64,000 nt of DNA from Aerococcus tenax (GTDB taxonomy: Bacteria > Bacillota > Bacilli > Lactobacillales > Aerococcaceae). Both the position numbers and the translations under genes were made by a program. The first letter of the stretch is position 1. Every line of letters starts with the position of its first letter. Below the pieces are notes generated by a model. It saw only the letters and a list, made by a program, of their open reading frames with translations. It was not told the DNA's origin and made no database searches. This document shows positions 40,676 through 49,178 of this stretch, piece by piece. The stretch lies in contig NZ_CP127382.2 in the NCBI RefSeq assembly GCF_003286645.3, forward strand, positions 1,488,001-1,552,000. The letters are read 5' to 3'.

Positions 40676-40705
40676 AGTATACCATAGCTTTCGGACGCTT
40701 GTCAA
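40676..40705 (-). promoter_or_regulatory. rRNA operon promoter, nearest
   Basis: TTGACA at 40705-40700, 18-bp spacer, TATACT at 40681-40676. Confidence 0.85.
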
Positions 40706-40791
40706 CAACTTTTTAAAAGTTTTTTTGAAGCAGTTGAACTTGGTTAATCAATTAAGTTTTACCAATCAGCTTTATCTGATCAGCAAGAATT

Positions 40792-40821
40792 ATTATAGCT
40801 CATCGCTAAGTTGTTTGTCAA
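40792..40821 (-). promoter_or_regulatory. rRNA operon promoter, middle
   Basis: TTGACA at 40821-40816, 18-bp spacer, TATAAT at 40797-40792; consensus hexamers. Confidence 0.85.
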
Positions 40822-40889
40822 CATTTTTTTGATTTATTTTCTTAAGTGTTTTAAGGAACAAATCATTTCTTGTGAGAAACAACTTTTAT

Positions 40890-40918
40890 AGAATACCAAG
40901 TCCCCCATTGATTGTCAA
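40890..40918 (-). promoter_or_regulatory. rRNA operon promoter, distal
   Basis: TTGACA at 40918-40913, 17-bp spacer, TATTCT at 40895-40890. Third of three tandem promoters before the 16S gene. Confidence 0.75.
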
Positions 40919-40991
40919 TAACTTTCTCCAACTTTTTTCATAATTAATTGCTCTTAGCTGTGCATATCCTACATAATCACTAGTCCTATCC

Positions 40992-41813
40992 CTATTTAGG
41001 CAAGTTCTTTTCCTTAAAACCGGTAAAATGATAAGCCATAATGAGTTGTCCGATACTTAATAGGATCACTAGAAATGCCATTAGACGATTATTTAAGTGA
41101 AAGTAGCCCCATAAGCTTGCCAGGAGGCTAGGTAGAATTAATGAAAGTAAACTGGCGCCGTAGCACTCCTTCAGATTATAAAAATCCAAGCGCTGAGCTA
41201 GCCGCAAGCGGTTGAGGGCCACAGCAGCTAATAGGCTATATAAGATAAGAAACAGTAAAAAGAGAATGTGACGCATGCCGACGAATAAGTATTTCTGGTT
41301 TTTACGATAATTTTTCTGATAGTTTTGATAGAACTGTTCCAGTAATTCCTGACTACTTAGCTTAGTCTGTGTTTTTCGATCATAAGGTGCGGAAAAGTCA
41401 TCGCCTTCTCGAGGTTGATAGACCATCATATCTTCTAGAAAGATTAAGGCCGAGGGATTATTCAGGAAAAGAGTGTCTAATTCTTCCAGTTCAGGTAAAA
41501 CCCCGATACTTATTGCTGGCGCATCTATTTTTTCCTTTTTCTCCTTAGCCCCATCTCGGGGAACTAATTGCCCTTCTTGGAGTTCATAGTCTTTTAGCTT
41601 CTGGTCAACACGTTGACTGGGGAAGTCAGCTAGTAATTCTTGGTAACTTTGGTCAAAGATTTCATTATTTACCCCCTCAAAGCGCCAAGCAAAGGGTAAG
41701 GTTAAAACTAAGCTTAGGGTAAGAATGACTATGACCATTCCAAAAGTGTTGAGTGAGCGCCTTTGTCGATAGACATAGGCAGAAGTAAAAATATTTTTTA
41801 AAGAAGAGCGCAT
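40992..41813 (-). CDS. DUF1189-like membrane protein
   Basis: 273 residues. One N-terminal membrane segment (MVIVILTLSLVLTLPFAW), an extracytoplasmic stretch of about 130 residues with charged and acidic parts, then three further membrane segments (HILFLLFLILYSLLAAVAL and two more). This matches the layout of DUF1189 proteins of Firmicutes, some of which lie beside maltodextrin genes; no activity is known. AAAGGA stands 7 bp before ATG 41813. Separate transcript from divergent proC. Confidence 0.6.
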   Translation of the reverse strand: MRSSLKNIFTSAYVYRQRRSLNTFGMVIVILTLSLVLTLPFAWRFEGVNNEIFDQSYQELLADFPSQRVDQKLKDYELQEGQLVPRDGAKEKKEKIDAPAISIGVLPELEELDTLFLNNPSALIFLEDMMVYQPREGDDFSAPYDRKTQTKLSSQELLEQFYQNYQKNYRKNQKYLFVGMRHILFLLFLILYSLLAAVALNRLRLAQRLDFYNLKECYGASLLSLILPSLLASLWGYFHLNNRLMAFLVILLSIGQLIMAYHFTGFKEKNLPK

Positions 41814-41876
41814 GAAGGGTTCCTTTCTGCTATGATATTTTCAGAAAATACTTGTAAGTGATAGGAGTGCGTATCT

Positions 41877-42674
41877 ATGAAAACCATTGCCGTTATTGGA
41901 GCTGGGAATATGGGCCAAGCCCTCATTGCCGGCTTACAATCCAGTGACCACCAAGCTCAGATAGAAATTAAGGCCGCTACTGCTAGCCAAGCGAGCGCAG
42001 ATAAAGTTGCAAAGCATTTTGACATTGCCTGCTCAACTGATAACCAGACCTGTGCCCAGGATGCTGACCTCGTCATTGTGGCAGTGAAACCTTATCTAAT
42101 GGACCAGGTGTTGGACGAAATCAAGAACAGTCTCAAAGCGGATGCCATTATCGTCACCGTGGCAGCTGGTTATAGTCTAAAACAAGCAGGGACAATTCTT
42201 GGCGACCAAGCTGCCATTGTCCGCATTATGCCAAACACTGCCGTAAAAATCGGCCAAGGGGTGATTGCGATGACTGCTAATGACCAGGTCTCCGCTAAGG
42301 ACTACCAAGCAGTTAAAGACTTATTCCAAGGACTAGGTTTAGTTGCCGAAGTCAGTGAAGACCAATTTGCCACCATCACGGGACTGTCTGGCTCTAGCCC
42401 TACCATTGTCTACATGCTGATCGAGGCCATGTCAGACGCCGGATGTCAACAAGGTCTCCCCCGGTCTCAAGCCCAAAGTTTAGCAGCCCAAACCGTTATG
42501 GGAGCAGCAGCCATGGTCGTAGAAACTGGCCAACACCCCGGTCAACTGAAGGATGCCGTCTGCTCCCCTGCTGGCACCTCCATTGAATGCGTTCGTAAGG
42601 CAGAGGAAAAAGGCTTACGAACCGCTGCCATGGAAGCTGTCATCGCTGCTTGCCAAAAAGCCAAGGACAAGTAA
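41877..42674 (+). CDS. proC: Pyrroline-5-carboxylate reductase
   Basis: 265 residues. Catalyses the last step of proline synthesis, NAD(P)H reduction of pyrroline-5-carboxylate. The N-terminal dinucleotide motif is GAGNMGQALI (residues 7-16); VAVKPYLMDQVL, RIMPNTAVKIGQG and LSGSSPTIVYMLIEAMSDAG are all ProC signatures. Length is typical. ATAGGAGTG precedes ATG 41877. No other proline gene is nearby. Confidence 0.95.
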   Translation: MKTIAVIGAGNMGQALIAGLQSSDHQAQIEIKAATASQASADKVAKHFDIACSTDNQTCAQDADLVIVAVKPYLMDQVLDEIKNSLKADAIIVTVAAGYSLKQAGTILGDQAAIVRIMPNTAVKIGQGVIAMTANDQVSAKDYQAVKDLFQGLGLVAEVSEDQFATITGLSGSSPTIVYMLIEAMSDAGCQQGLPRSQAQSLAAQTVMGAAAMVVETGQHPGQLKDAVCSPAGTSIECVRKAEEKGLRTAAMEAVIAACQKAKDK

Positions 42675-42735
42675 GCCAGCTAGCCGCACACATAGAACTC
42701 AATTTACAACAAGAAATTAGCTACTTGAAGCAAGA

Positions 42736-42766
42736 AGGGCTATCCCAGGATAGCCTTTTTTTATTT
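42736..42766 (+). terminator. Terminator of proC
   Basis: GGGCTATCC pairs with GGATAGCC, followed by seven T. Confidence 0.85.
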
Positions 42767-42795
42767 TTTTCAACTTAAGGCTGCTTAAGCTAGGT

Positions 42796-43251
42796 CTAAT
42801 CGATACCTTGGCAGTCAGAGCAGATTCCGTAGAACTCCAGGTGGTGGCCAGTAATTTTAAATTGAGTAGCCTCTACCGCATAGTCTTCCACTTCAGTTAG
42901 GGCTTGCTCAACTTTAGCCGCATCGGGATAATAGACATCGACGATTTTTCCGCAGTTTTGACAAATGATGTGATAGTGCTTTTTTAAGAAGAAATCGAAA
43001 TGGGTGGCCCCATCATTGGCACGTACTTCCTTGACAAGATTAATATCGGTAAAGATGTTCAAGGTGTTATATACCGTTGCTAAACTCACCGATTGATCTT
43101 CTTGGGAGAGCTCTTGATAGACTTGTTCAGCAGTAGGATGATGGTCAGCCACAATCAGATGTTTTAGTATTTTTTTTCGTGGGGAAGTTAGGCGAATACG
43201 GCGTTCTCGCAAATAAGCGACCGCATCGACATATAATTGCTCATAATCCAT
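42796..43251 (-). CDS. perR: Fur-family regulator, PerR-like
   Basis: 151 residues. The winged-helix part includes LTSPRKKILKHL and VSLATVYNTLNIFTDINLV; the dimerisation part has HFDFFLKKHYHIICQNCGKIVDV and a final CSDCQG, giving two CxxC pairs for structural zinc. A His/Asp-rich metal site is consistent with PerR (peroxide sensing) or Fur. PerR is favoured by length and the ATHFDFFLKKHYH pattern, not proved. It would repress iron-storage or peroxide genes elsewhere. The minus-strand -10 TATAAT lies inside an AATTATAATT palindrome at 43284-43293, possibly an autoregulatory site. Confidence 0.85.
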   Translation of the reverse strand: MDYEQLYVDAVAYLRERRIRLTSPRKKILKHLIVADHHPTAEQVYQELSQEDQSVSLATVYNTLNIFTDINLVKEVRANDGATHFDFFLKKHYHIICQNCGKIVDVYYPDAAKVEQALTEVEDYAVEATQFKITGHHLEFYGICSDCQGID

Positions 43252-43434
43252 GTGTTGTCTTCCTTTCCATCAGCCCTTTAGCTAATTATAATTGAAAGCC
43301 TGTAAAATATCATATTTTTCCCTTAAGTTGTTAAAATTCTCACTTATGCTTATTGAAGAAAATCATGCTATGCTATATAGTAATTCAAGGTCTTAATGGT
43401 ATCGATTAAAATAGAAAAGGACGATTAAAAACCA

Positions 43435-44550
43435 ATGAAATTAGGTGCTCGCACGATAAAAACCGGCATTGGCGTCATGCTAGCTATGGTGATCTCTAGC
43501 CTCCTACCCCATATTGAGATTATGCAACCAACATTTGTTGCGGTTCTAGGGCTGCAACAATCCGTCAAAAAAACCTGGTATACCCTATTTAGGCGGGGAG
43601 CTGCTGCTTTCTTAGGTGGCTTAACCGCCGTGGTCATGTCTTACTTCTTTGGAAATAGTCCCATTGTGGTTGGTCTGACCGTCATTATTTTTATCGCTAT
43701 TATGAATGCCATTCAACTCCAAGACGTGATCTCCCTGGCCACAATTACCGTAGTTATCATCATGCTACAGCCTGTCGATAACGTCAATGACTTAATCGGC
43801 ATTGCGACCTCCCGGGTGATTGAAAACATCCTCGGTGTGGTCATCTCCTTCTTGGTGAATGTCTTTATCATGCCACCTAAGTATGACAATGTCCTCTACA
43901 AGGAAATTTCGGACACTTCCTCAGAAGTATTGATTCGGCTACGAGCTATCTTGAGAAAAAATGGTGAATATTCTTCCCTGACTTCAGACTTGGACTGGGC
44001 CTATAAGCGGATCAACTATATTCGCGATCTCTTCCAACTTTCCAAAGAAGAACCCATTTGGTTTGCCAGTCGCAGGGTATCAAGGAAACGGCAGTTGGTG
44101 GTTTATCGGAGTTTCATCCAATCTTTATTAGATATGACTAATTTACTCCATACTATCCACACCCATACTAATATTCTCTTTGTGATTGATGATGACCTGC
44201 GGATTCAAATACGTGAGCGGATTGAAACTCTCTGTGCCGCCCATGAGCAGATCTTCCTTAAATTTGATGGCCGCATCTCACCGGCTGAAGTCAACTTCTT
44301 CCAGCCGACTAAGATTCGCCGCCAGGAGTTGATGAATCATATCATCAAGGAAACCGACCTCAACCGAGGCCCAGAAACAGAATCCTTGAACTACCGAATT
44401 GAGAAGAGCAACTCCTTAATCTTAATCACCGGAGCCATGATCAAGGTCGAGAGTTCTCTCATCCATCTTAATACCCTGGTCCGCTCCTACCATACCCATC
44501 ACGAAGAAGACCATGACCATTACGCCTTAAAAGATAAATTAGATAGTTAA
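43435..44550 (+). CDS. Aromatic acid exporter-family membrane protein
   Basis: 371 residues. The N-terminal half has about four to six membrane segments (IGVMLAMVISSLLPHIEIMQP, AAFLGGLTAVVMSYFFG, IVVGLTVIIFIAIMNAI, NILGVVISFLVNVFIMPPKYDNV), the second half is a soluble helical domain. This is the layout of FUSC/ArAE (DUF939) proteins, proposed exporters of aromatic acids. The substrate is unknown. AAAAGGA lies rather far (13 bp) before ATG. Runs on its own with a terminator after it. Confidence 0.8.
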   Translation: MKLGARTIKTGIGVMLAMVISSLLPHIEIMQPTFVAVLGLQQSVKKTWYTLFRRGAAAFLGGLTAVVMSYFFGNSPIVVGLTVIIFIAIMNAIQLQDVISLATITVVIIMLQPVDNVNDLIGIATSRVIENILGVVISFLVNVFIMPPKYDNVLYKEISDTSSEVLIRLRAILRKNGEYSSLTSDLDWAYKRINYIRDLFQLSKEEPIWFASRRVSRKRQLVVYRSFIQSLLDMTNLLHTIHTHTNILFVIDDDLRIQIRERIETLCAAHEQIFLKFDGRISPAEVNFFQPTKIRRQELMNHIIKETDLNRGPETESLNYRIEKSNSLILITGAMIKVESSLIHLNTLVRSYHTHHEEDHDHYALKDKLDS

Positions 44551-44610
44551 AAAGACTCGAGCTGATCAGTCGGTAAATGACCTGACAATGATAGGCTCGA
44601 GTTTTTCTTT
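44551..44610 (+). terminator. Terminator after the exporter-like gene
   Basis: ACTCGAGC at 44555-44562 pairs with GCTCGAGT at 44595-44602, followed by TTTTC. Confidence 0.75.
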
Positions 44611-44625
44611 TAATCGATAAATTGG

Positions 44626-46626
44626 CTAAGATTTTTCTGTTCCTTGCTGTTTCAAAATACTTAGCGACAGTTCCTCAACGACAAGGGGATGTTCATTACT
44701 TAACAAAGGCTTCTCTTCATCGGCAGCGAGAAAATGATAGTCTTTTGCCAAAAGCTGCCAATCACCATCTGGCAAGGTAAAACGAATGGTATTGGTCTGT
44801 CCATTAAATACCAGCAGGTAATCAGCGTCTTCTTCATGGTAAAGAAGAGCAATAATTTGAAAATCAGCCTTCAAAACCTCCACTGCCTGGTCAATGCTTT
44901 CGAAATCAGACAGGTGAAAGACTGGGTGAGCCTGGCGAAAAGCAATCAAATCCCTCAGATAGTCCACGGCATTCCGGTGTTTATCGCTCAAGGACCAGTC
45001 AATCTGGTTGATACGGTCCCCATGGCGGTAGGAATTACGGACACCTTGCTTAGTCCGGAAGAATTCCTGGCCAGCATGCAAGAAGGGGATGCCTTGACTT
45101 AGGAGAACGAGGCTATTGGCAAGCAGTTGCCGTTTTTGTCGCTTGGCTTGGCTTTCAAAGCTATGGCTAATGGCTAGTTTATCCCATAAAGTCCAGTTAT
45201 CATGGGCAGCCACATATTTTACCAATTGTAGGGGCGACTTAACATTAATGGCCAAGTTATTCAGCCGCTCCCCACCCAAGAAACTGGCTAAGAGGGTCCG
45301 CTCCACAGAAAACTTACCACTGGCATAACCGGTATCCATACCCTCCCCTTGGTCAGAGCCTTTGACACTGTCACGAAAATGGTCGTCAAAATAGGCAATC
45401 CGGGGAGTCTTATAAGCATTGACTAGGCAAGCCTTGTCCTTATCGGGCAGGTAGGTCCCTAAGTTCCACCCTTCCCCTAAGATAAGGATACTTGGATCAA
45501 TTTCATCTAAAGCTTGGCGGACTTGATTCATGGTCTTGACGTCATGGATCCCCATTAAGTCAAAGCGAAAACCATCAATATGGTACTCCTTGGCCCAGTA
45601 GCATACCGAGCGGACAATATACTCTCGCATCATCCTTCTTTCTGAGGCGGTATCATTCCCCACACCCGTCCCATTACTGATGGTGCCATCGGGATCACGA
45701 CGGAAATAATAGTTAGGGACAGTCAGTTCCAAAGGGTGGTTTATGTAATCATAGACATGGTTGTAGACCACATCCATAATTACACGAATGCCCGCTTGGT
45801 GGAGGGATTGGACCATGGTTTTCATTTCTTTAATCCGGCAGATGGGATCAGCAGAATCCGTGGCATAAGAACCTTCAGGAACATTGTAATCGCCAGGATC
45901 GTAACCCCAATTATAATTATCGCTATCCTCGATCCCTTCAATCACCGTCTTAAAGTCAGCCATGGGCAGGAGCTGGACGTGGCTGATCCCTAAGTCCTTT
46001 AGGTAGTCAAGGCCTGTACTCTGTCCTTGGGGCGTTTTAGTCCCTTTTTGACTGAGGCCCAGAAATTTACCCCGCCACTTGGGCTTGACGCCTGAATTAT
46101 CCGCACTAGTCAAATCTCTCACACTGGCTTCATAAATCACCGCTTGAGAAAGACTCTTTAGAGCGGGTGATTGGTCTTGGTCCCAATTTTTGGGGTTAGT
46201 CCGAGACAAATCAACCACCACACTGCGCTGGCTATTCTGAGTTGCTCCAAGGGCATATGGGTCTCTCGTAAAATTGGTCTTTCCATTAGGAAAGGACACC
46301 TTATAAAGATAGGCGGTATTATGCCAATCACCAGGAAGATCTAGACTAAAAACACCTCGTTCTTGACGTTGCATAGGATATTGGGTTTGTCGATTACTAT
46401 ATAAGTCCTGGTAAATGAGCAGGCTGACTTCATTGGCCAGGGGCGCCCAAAGCCGAAAACTGGTCGCCTCTGGCCGGTAGTTAGCCCCTAACTGGGCTTG
46501 ACTAGCAAAATAGTTATCGAATTCTGGAGCTCTGACCAAGTCATCCATGGCTTGGTCTAAGCTAGAGCCTTGGGGAGGGATCCCCTGGAGAATTTTATCT
46601 AAACGTTCTTCTAGTTGATTTTTCAC
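44626..46626 (-). CDS. pulA: Type I pullulanase (GH13)
   Basis: 666 residues, no signal peptide, so an intracellular debranching enzyme for alpha-1,6 bonds of glycogen- or pullulan-type oligosaccharides. An N-terminal CBM48-like domain (about 45-150) is followed by the GH13 barrel: the type I signature YNWGYDP near residue 237, VVYNH, the nucleophile in GFRFDLMGIHD, the acid/base in ILGEGW, and AAHDN. Length agrees with short bacterial type I pullulanases. The gene seems monocistronic, and no maltodextrin transporter lies next to it. Confidence 0.93.
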   Translation of the reverse strand: MKNQLEERLDKILQGIPPQGSSLDQAMDDLVRAPEFDNYFASQAQLGANYRPEATSFRLWAPLANEVSLLIYQDLYSNRQTQYPMQRQERGVFSLDLPGDWHNTAYLYKVSFPNGKTNFTRDPYALGATQNSQRSVVVDLSRTNPKNWDQDQSPALKSLSQAVIYEASVRDLTSADNSGVKPKWRGKFLGLSQKGTKTPQGQSTGLDYLKDLGISHVQLLPMADFKTVIEGIEDSDNYNWGYDPGDYNVPEGSYATDSADPICRIKEMKTMVQSLHQAGIRVIMDVVYNHVYDYINHPLELTVPNYYFRRDPDGTISNGTGVGNDTASERRMMREYIVRSVCYWAKEYHIDGFRFDLMGIHDVKTMNQVRQALDEIDPSILILGEGWNLGTYLPDKDKACLVNAYKTPRIAYFDDHFRDSVKGSDQGEGMDTGYASGKFSVERTLLASFLGGERLNNLAINVKSPLQLVKYVAAHDNWTLWDKLAISHSFESQAKRQKRQLLANSLVLLSQGIPFLHAGQEFFRTKQGVRNSYRHGDRINQIDWSLSDKHRNAVDYLRDLIAFRQAHPVFHLSDFESIDQAVEVLKADFQIIALLYHEEDADYLLVFNGQTNTIRFTLPDGDWQLLAKDYHFLAADEEKPLLSNEHPLVVEELSLSILKQQGTEKS

Positions 46627-46722
46627 TTAATAACCTCTTCGTATACTTCTTACTCACTCATCTTCTCCTTCATTATAACCAGGATGGGCGCATTTAGCTA
46701 TCTTGGCTATTGAAAGAAGCCA

Positions 46723-46770
46723 TAAAAAAAGCAGTCAGCTCTTAACTAATTGCTAGCTAGAGCTGACTAC
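46723..46770 (-). terminator. Terminator of the SGNH-like gene
   Basis: On the minus strand AGTCAGCTCT pairs with AGAGCTGACT, followed by seven T. Confidence 0.85.
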
Positions 46771-46813
46771 TACTGTTAAAGCCGCGTTCAAAACGACTGA
46801 TACAAGGATTAAA

Positions 46814-48028
46814 CTATTGTCCCTGTCCACCATAAGGGTTGGCCGGGGCTGGATTATTATTCCCAGCAGCTGGCGCTTGAGGAGCTGGGGCCTGTCCTTG
46901 CCCATTAGCGGGTTGTTGGTTAGGGGCGACTTGGGACTGCTGTTGCTGTTGTTGTCTTTGGGCTGCTTGAGCTTGGCGGTCCGCTTCCGCTTGGGCCGCT
47001 TCTCTTTGCTTAGCCTCTTCTTGTCTTTGTGACTCAGCGGCTTGACTTTGACGAGCAGCCGCTGCTTCAGCTTCCGCTTGGGCCGCTTGGGCTTCTTGAG
47101 CCTCCGCCTTCTTCTTATCTCTAATACTTTGACTTTCCTTAGCCATGGATTCTTCTAAGGCAGCCTTGTCATCATTTTTGCCTTGGAAGCCGTGACTTAG
47201 GTCAAAGTGTTCTTCCTGCAAGGCTTGACCAAAGAGATCAGCTAAGGCTTTAAAGCCTTGGTCATTGAATAGACCTGACTCTTGGTCATAGATCTTCTCA
47301 GGGTCAAAGTTCTTCGCCTCGAAAGCCTTATTGAGGTCCATGATATTTATATGCGAGTCTTCTAAGGCTTGGATTAAGCGGACTAAGAAGCTGCCGTATG
47401 TGCCCTGGCCATTAGCCGCTTCACTATAAGATGGTAAAGCCAGGAAAACGATATTGGTTTCTGGGGAAGCAATCCGTAGATGGCCATAGACTTGTTTCAA
47501 ATTAACTAAGGTATCTTCAAGGCTTCTCCCTTGGGCAAAGTCCACTTCACTGGTCAAGGGAAGGATTAATAAATGTGGTTTTTCCTTAGCCACCTGGTCA
47601 ACCAAGTCACTCGTTAATAAGGACTGGCTACTGTGGCCTGCATAGTCATAAGCTTGAACGTTTAAATCCAAGTCTGCTGCTTGGCCTTTCGACTTAATGA
47701 GCTCGCTTAGCCATTGGTCACTTTCTCCTTGAACCTTAACCGTAGCCACTTTGGCTTGGGTTCCTGCTTGGTTAATATAGGCTAAATAATCGCTAAGAGT
47801 CGCTCCTTGACGCTTATCTTCAAAACGTTTAGCTGCCTGACTGTGATCACTGGTTTTTGGCGCTTGACTTTCTACCTGGCTACTTGCTTGGCTTTTTGAC
47901 TCATAGGCGACATTATTTTGCCCTATTTGTCTTTGCTTACCAATCAGGTAAAAAGCAGCCACTAAGAGGACAGTAATTATTGTCGCAATAATAGCTATCT
48001 TACGCTGTTGATCTCTAGATGTGTTCAT
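46814..48028 (-). CDS. SGNH-like membrane-anchored protein with coiled-coil tail
   Basis: 404 residues. A membrane anchor at 12-30 (IAIIATIITVLLVAAFYLIG), a linker, then about 190 residues that look like a degenerate SGNH hydrolase fold (VATVKVQGESDQWLSELIK, LLILPLTSEVDFAQG, NIVFLALPSYSE, NIMDLNKAFE, FNDQGFKALADLFGQAL). The usual GDS nucleophile motif and the Asp-x-x-His near the end are not evident, so catalytic activity is doubtful. The C-terminal third is a coiled-coil rich in Gln, Ala and Glu, ending in a Pro/Gln/Asn/Gly-rich tail. It probably lies outside the membrane, perhaps in the wall. No family name beyond this can be given. Confidence 0.65.
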   Translation of the reverse strand: MNTSRDQQRKIAIIATIITVLLVAAFYLIGKQRQIGQNNVAYESKSQASSQVESQAPKTSDHSQAAKRFEDKRQGATLSDYLAYINQAGTQAKVATVKVQGESDQWLSELIKSKGQAADLDLNVQAYDYAGHSSQSLLTSDLVDQVAKEKPHLLILPLTSEVDFAQGRSLEDTLVNLKQVYGHLRIASPETNIVFLALPSYSEAANGQGTYGSFLVRLIQALEDSHINIMDLNKAFEAKNFDPEKIYDQESGLFNDQGFKALADLFGQALQEEHFDLSHGFQGKNDDKAALEESMAKESQSIRDKKKAEAQEAQAAQAEAEAAAARQSQAAESQRQEEAKQREAAQAEADRQAQAAQRQQQQQQSQVAPNQQPANGQGQAPAPQAPAAGNNNPAPANPYGGQGQ

Positions 48029-48126
48029 CTAACTTGCTCCTCTCCTTCTTCTTAAAAGATTGTAACATGAGACTGCTCCAAAAACGAGAAAAAAATATTT
48101 TACCTATACACTATTCCTTAAGCTAT

Positions 48127-48134
48127 GTTATACT
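48127..48134 (+). promoter_or_regulatory. Extended -10 promoter of ntdP
   Basis: TGTTATACT (TG plus TATACT) with no clear -35; extended -10 type. Confidence 0.55.
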
Positions 48135-48178
48135 ATTTTTGACTTTGGTTTTTCCAAGTGAAGAAAGTAGGTCATGTG

Positions 48179-48766
48179 ATGTATCATCCAAAAGAAGGAG
48201 AATTCATCACAGTCAAAAGTTATAAACATGACGGCTCACTCCATCGAACATGGCGCGACTGTTTGGTCCTAAAAACAAGCGAACAAAGTATTATTGCTTG
48301 TAACGACCACACGCTCGTTACCGAATCTGATGGTCGCCGTTGGGTGACACGTGAACCCGCTTTACTCTATTTTCATAAAAAATATTGGTTCAATATTGTC
48401 ACCATGTTAAGGCAGAACGGTGTCTCATATTATAGTAACCTAGCTTCTCCCTATGTCATTGACGAAGAAGCCTTGAAGTATATCGACTATGATTTAGATA
48501 TTAAAATTTTCCCTGATGGGGAAAAACGCCTGTTAGATATTGACGAGTATTTAGAGCATGGTCATGAAATGCATTATTCTAAAGAATTAGATATAATCAT
48601 TAAAAGCCATCTCAAAGAGTTAGTACGCTGGATCGAGGAAGAAAAAGGTCCCTTTTCTAAACCTTATGTCGATCTCTGGTACGAACGCTACTGTCAGCTG
48701 ACCCAACGTCGGAAGCGACGGAAGAAAAGCTACAAATATAAGAAGAAAAAGCGGATTCAGTCGTAA
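48179..48766 (+). CDS. ntdP: Nucleoside tri-/diphosphate phosphatase (DUF402)
   Basis: 195 residues from ATG 48179. The sequence [62 protein letters not shown] and [13 protein letters not shown] closely follows the S. aureus NtdP family known to hydrolyse nucleoside tri- and diphosphates. A Lys/Arg-rich tail ([19 protein letters not shown]) is longer than usual. An upstream in-frame GTG at 48158 is possible; no site is perfectly placed, so the start is uncertain by about 20 bases. Single gene with a terminator. Confidence 0.88.
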   Translation: MYHPKEGEFITVKSYKHDGSLHRTWRDCLVLKTSEQSIIACNDHTLVTESDGRRWVTREPALLYFHKKYWFNIVTMLRQNGVSYYSNLASPYVIDEEALKYIDYDLDIKIFPDGEKRLLDIDEYLEHGHEMHYSKELDIIIKSHLKELVRWIEEEKGPFSKPYVDLWYERYCQLTQRRKRRKKSYKYKKKKRIQS

Positions 48767-48838
48767 TAAGATCATCAGACTGTGATGATTAAGCAGATAG
48801 CGTCATACGCTATACCTTTTCAAGTGATTAAAGTCTTG

Positions 48839-48880
48839 ATAAAAAACGTCGACACCATAGAGTGGTCGACGTTTTTTTAT
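48839..48880. terminator. Bidirectional terminator after ntdP
   Basis: AAAAAACGTCGAC pairs with GTCGACGTTTTTTT around ACCATAGAGTG; A-run and T-run make it usable from both sides. Confidence 0.85.
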
Positions 48881-48916
48881 CATGCGACTTAACTAAGCTG
48901 AGCTTATCCCAGTTTT

Positions 48917-49003
48917 CTCCACTTGCTATAGCTGTTCGAAACATAGCGAGTTACAGATATAGTATGCGTAGCGTTCTTGCCTTTTGGCGCGCTTGTCGCA
49001 CTC
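48917..49003 (+). repeat. Dispersed repeat, copy A (5'-truncated)
   Basis: Carries the core CTTGCTATAGCTGTTCG, then ACAGATATAGTATGCGTAGC, and the tail ending GCGCTTGTCGCACTCT. The core can fold into a 10-bp stem (CTATAGCTGT with ACAGATATAG, one mismatch). Non-coding, downstream of ntdP. Confidence 0.75.
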
Positions 49004-49032
49004 TACCCAAACCTGCTCCAAGCGCAAGGCAA

Positions 49033-49178
49033 GCGTCCACTTCAGAAAATGACGACAAATCCTCGATAAGAATTTTTACGTCTTTTTCTTCCAGTTGCTG
49101 TAGCTGTAGGAAGCGTTAGCGACGTACAGATATAGTATGCGTAGCGATCTTGCCTTTTGGCGCGCTTGTCGCACTCTT
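49033..49178 (+). repeat. Dispersed repeat, copy B
   Basis: Runs from GCGTCCACTTC to CACTCTTA, ending right at the mutY stop codon. It shares TTCCAGTTGCTGTAGCTGT, ACAGATATAGTATGCGTAGC and the tail TTTTGGCGCGCTTGTCGCAC with copies A and C. Together A and B fill most of the gap between ntdP and mutY. Confidence 0.75.
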
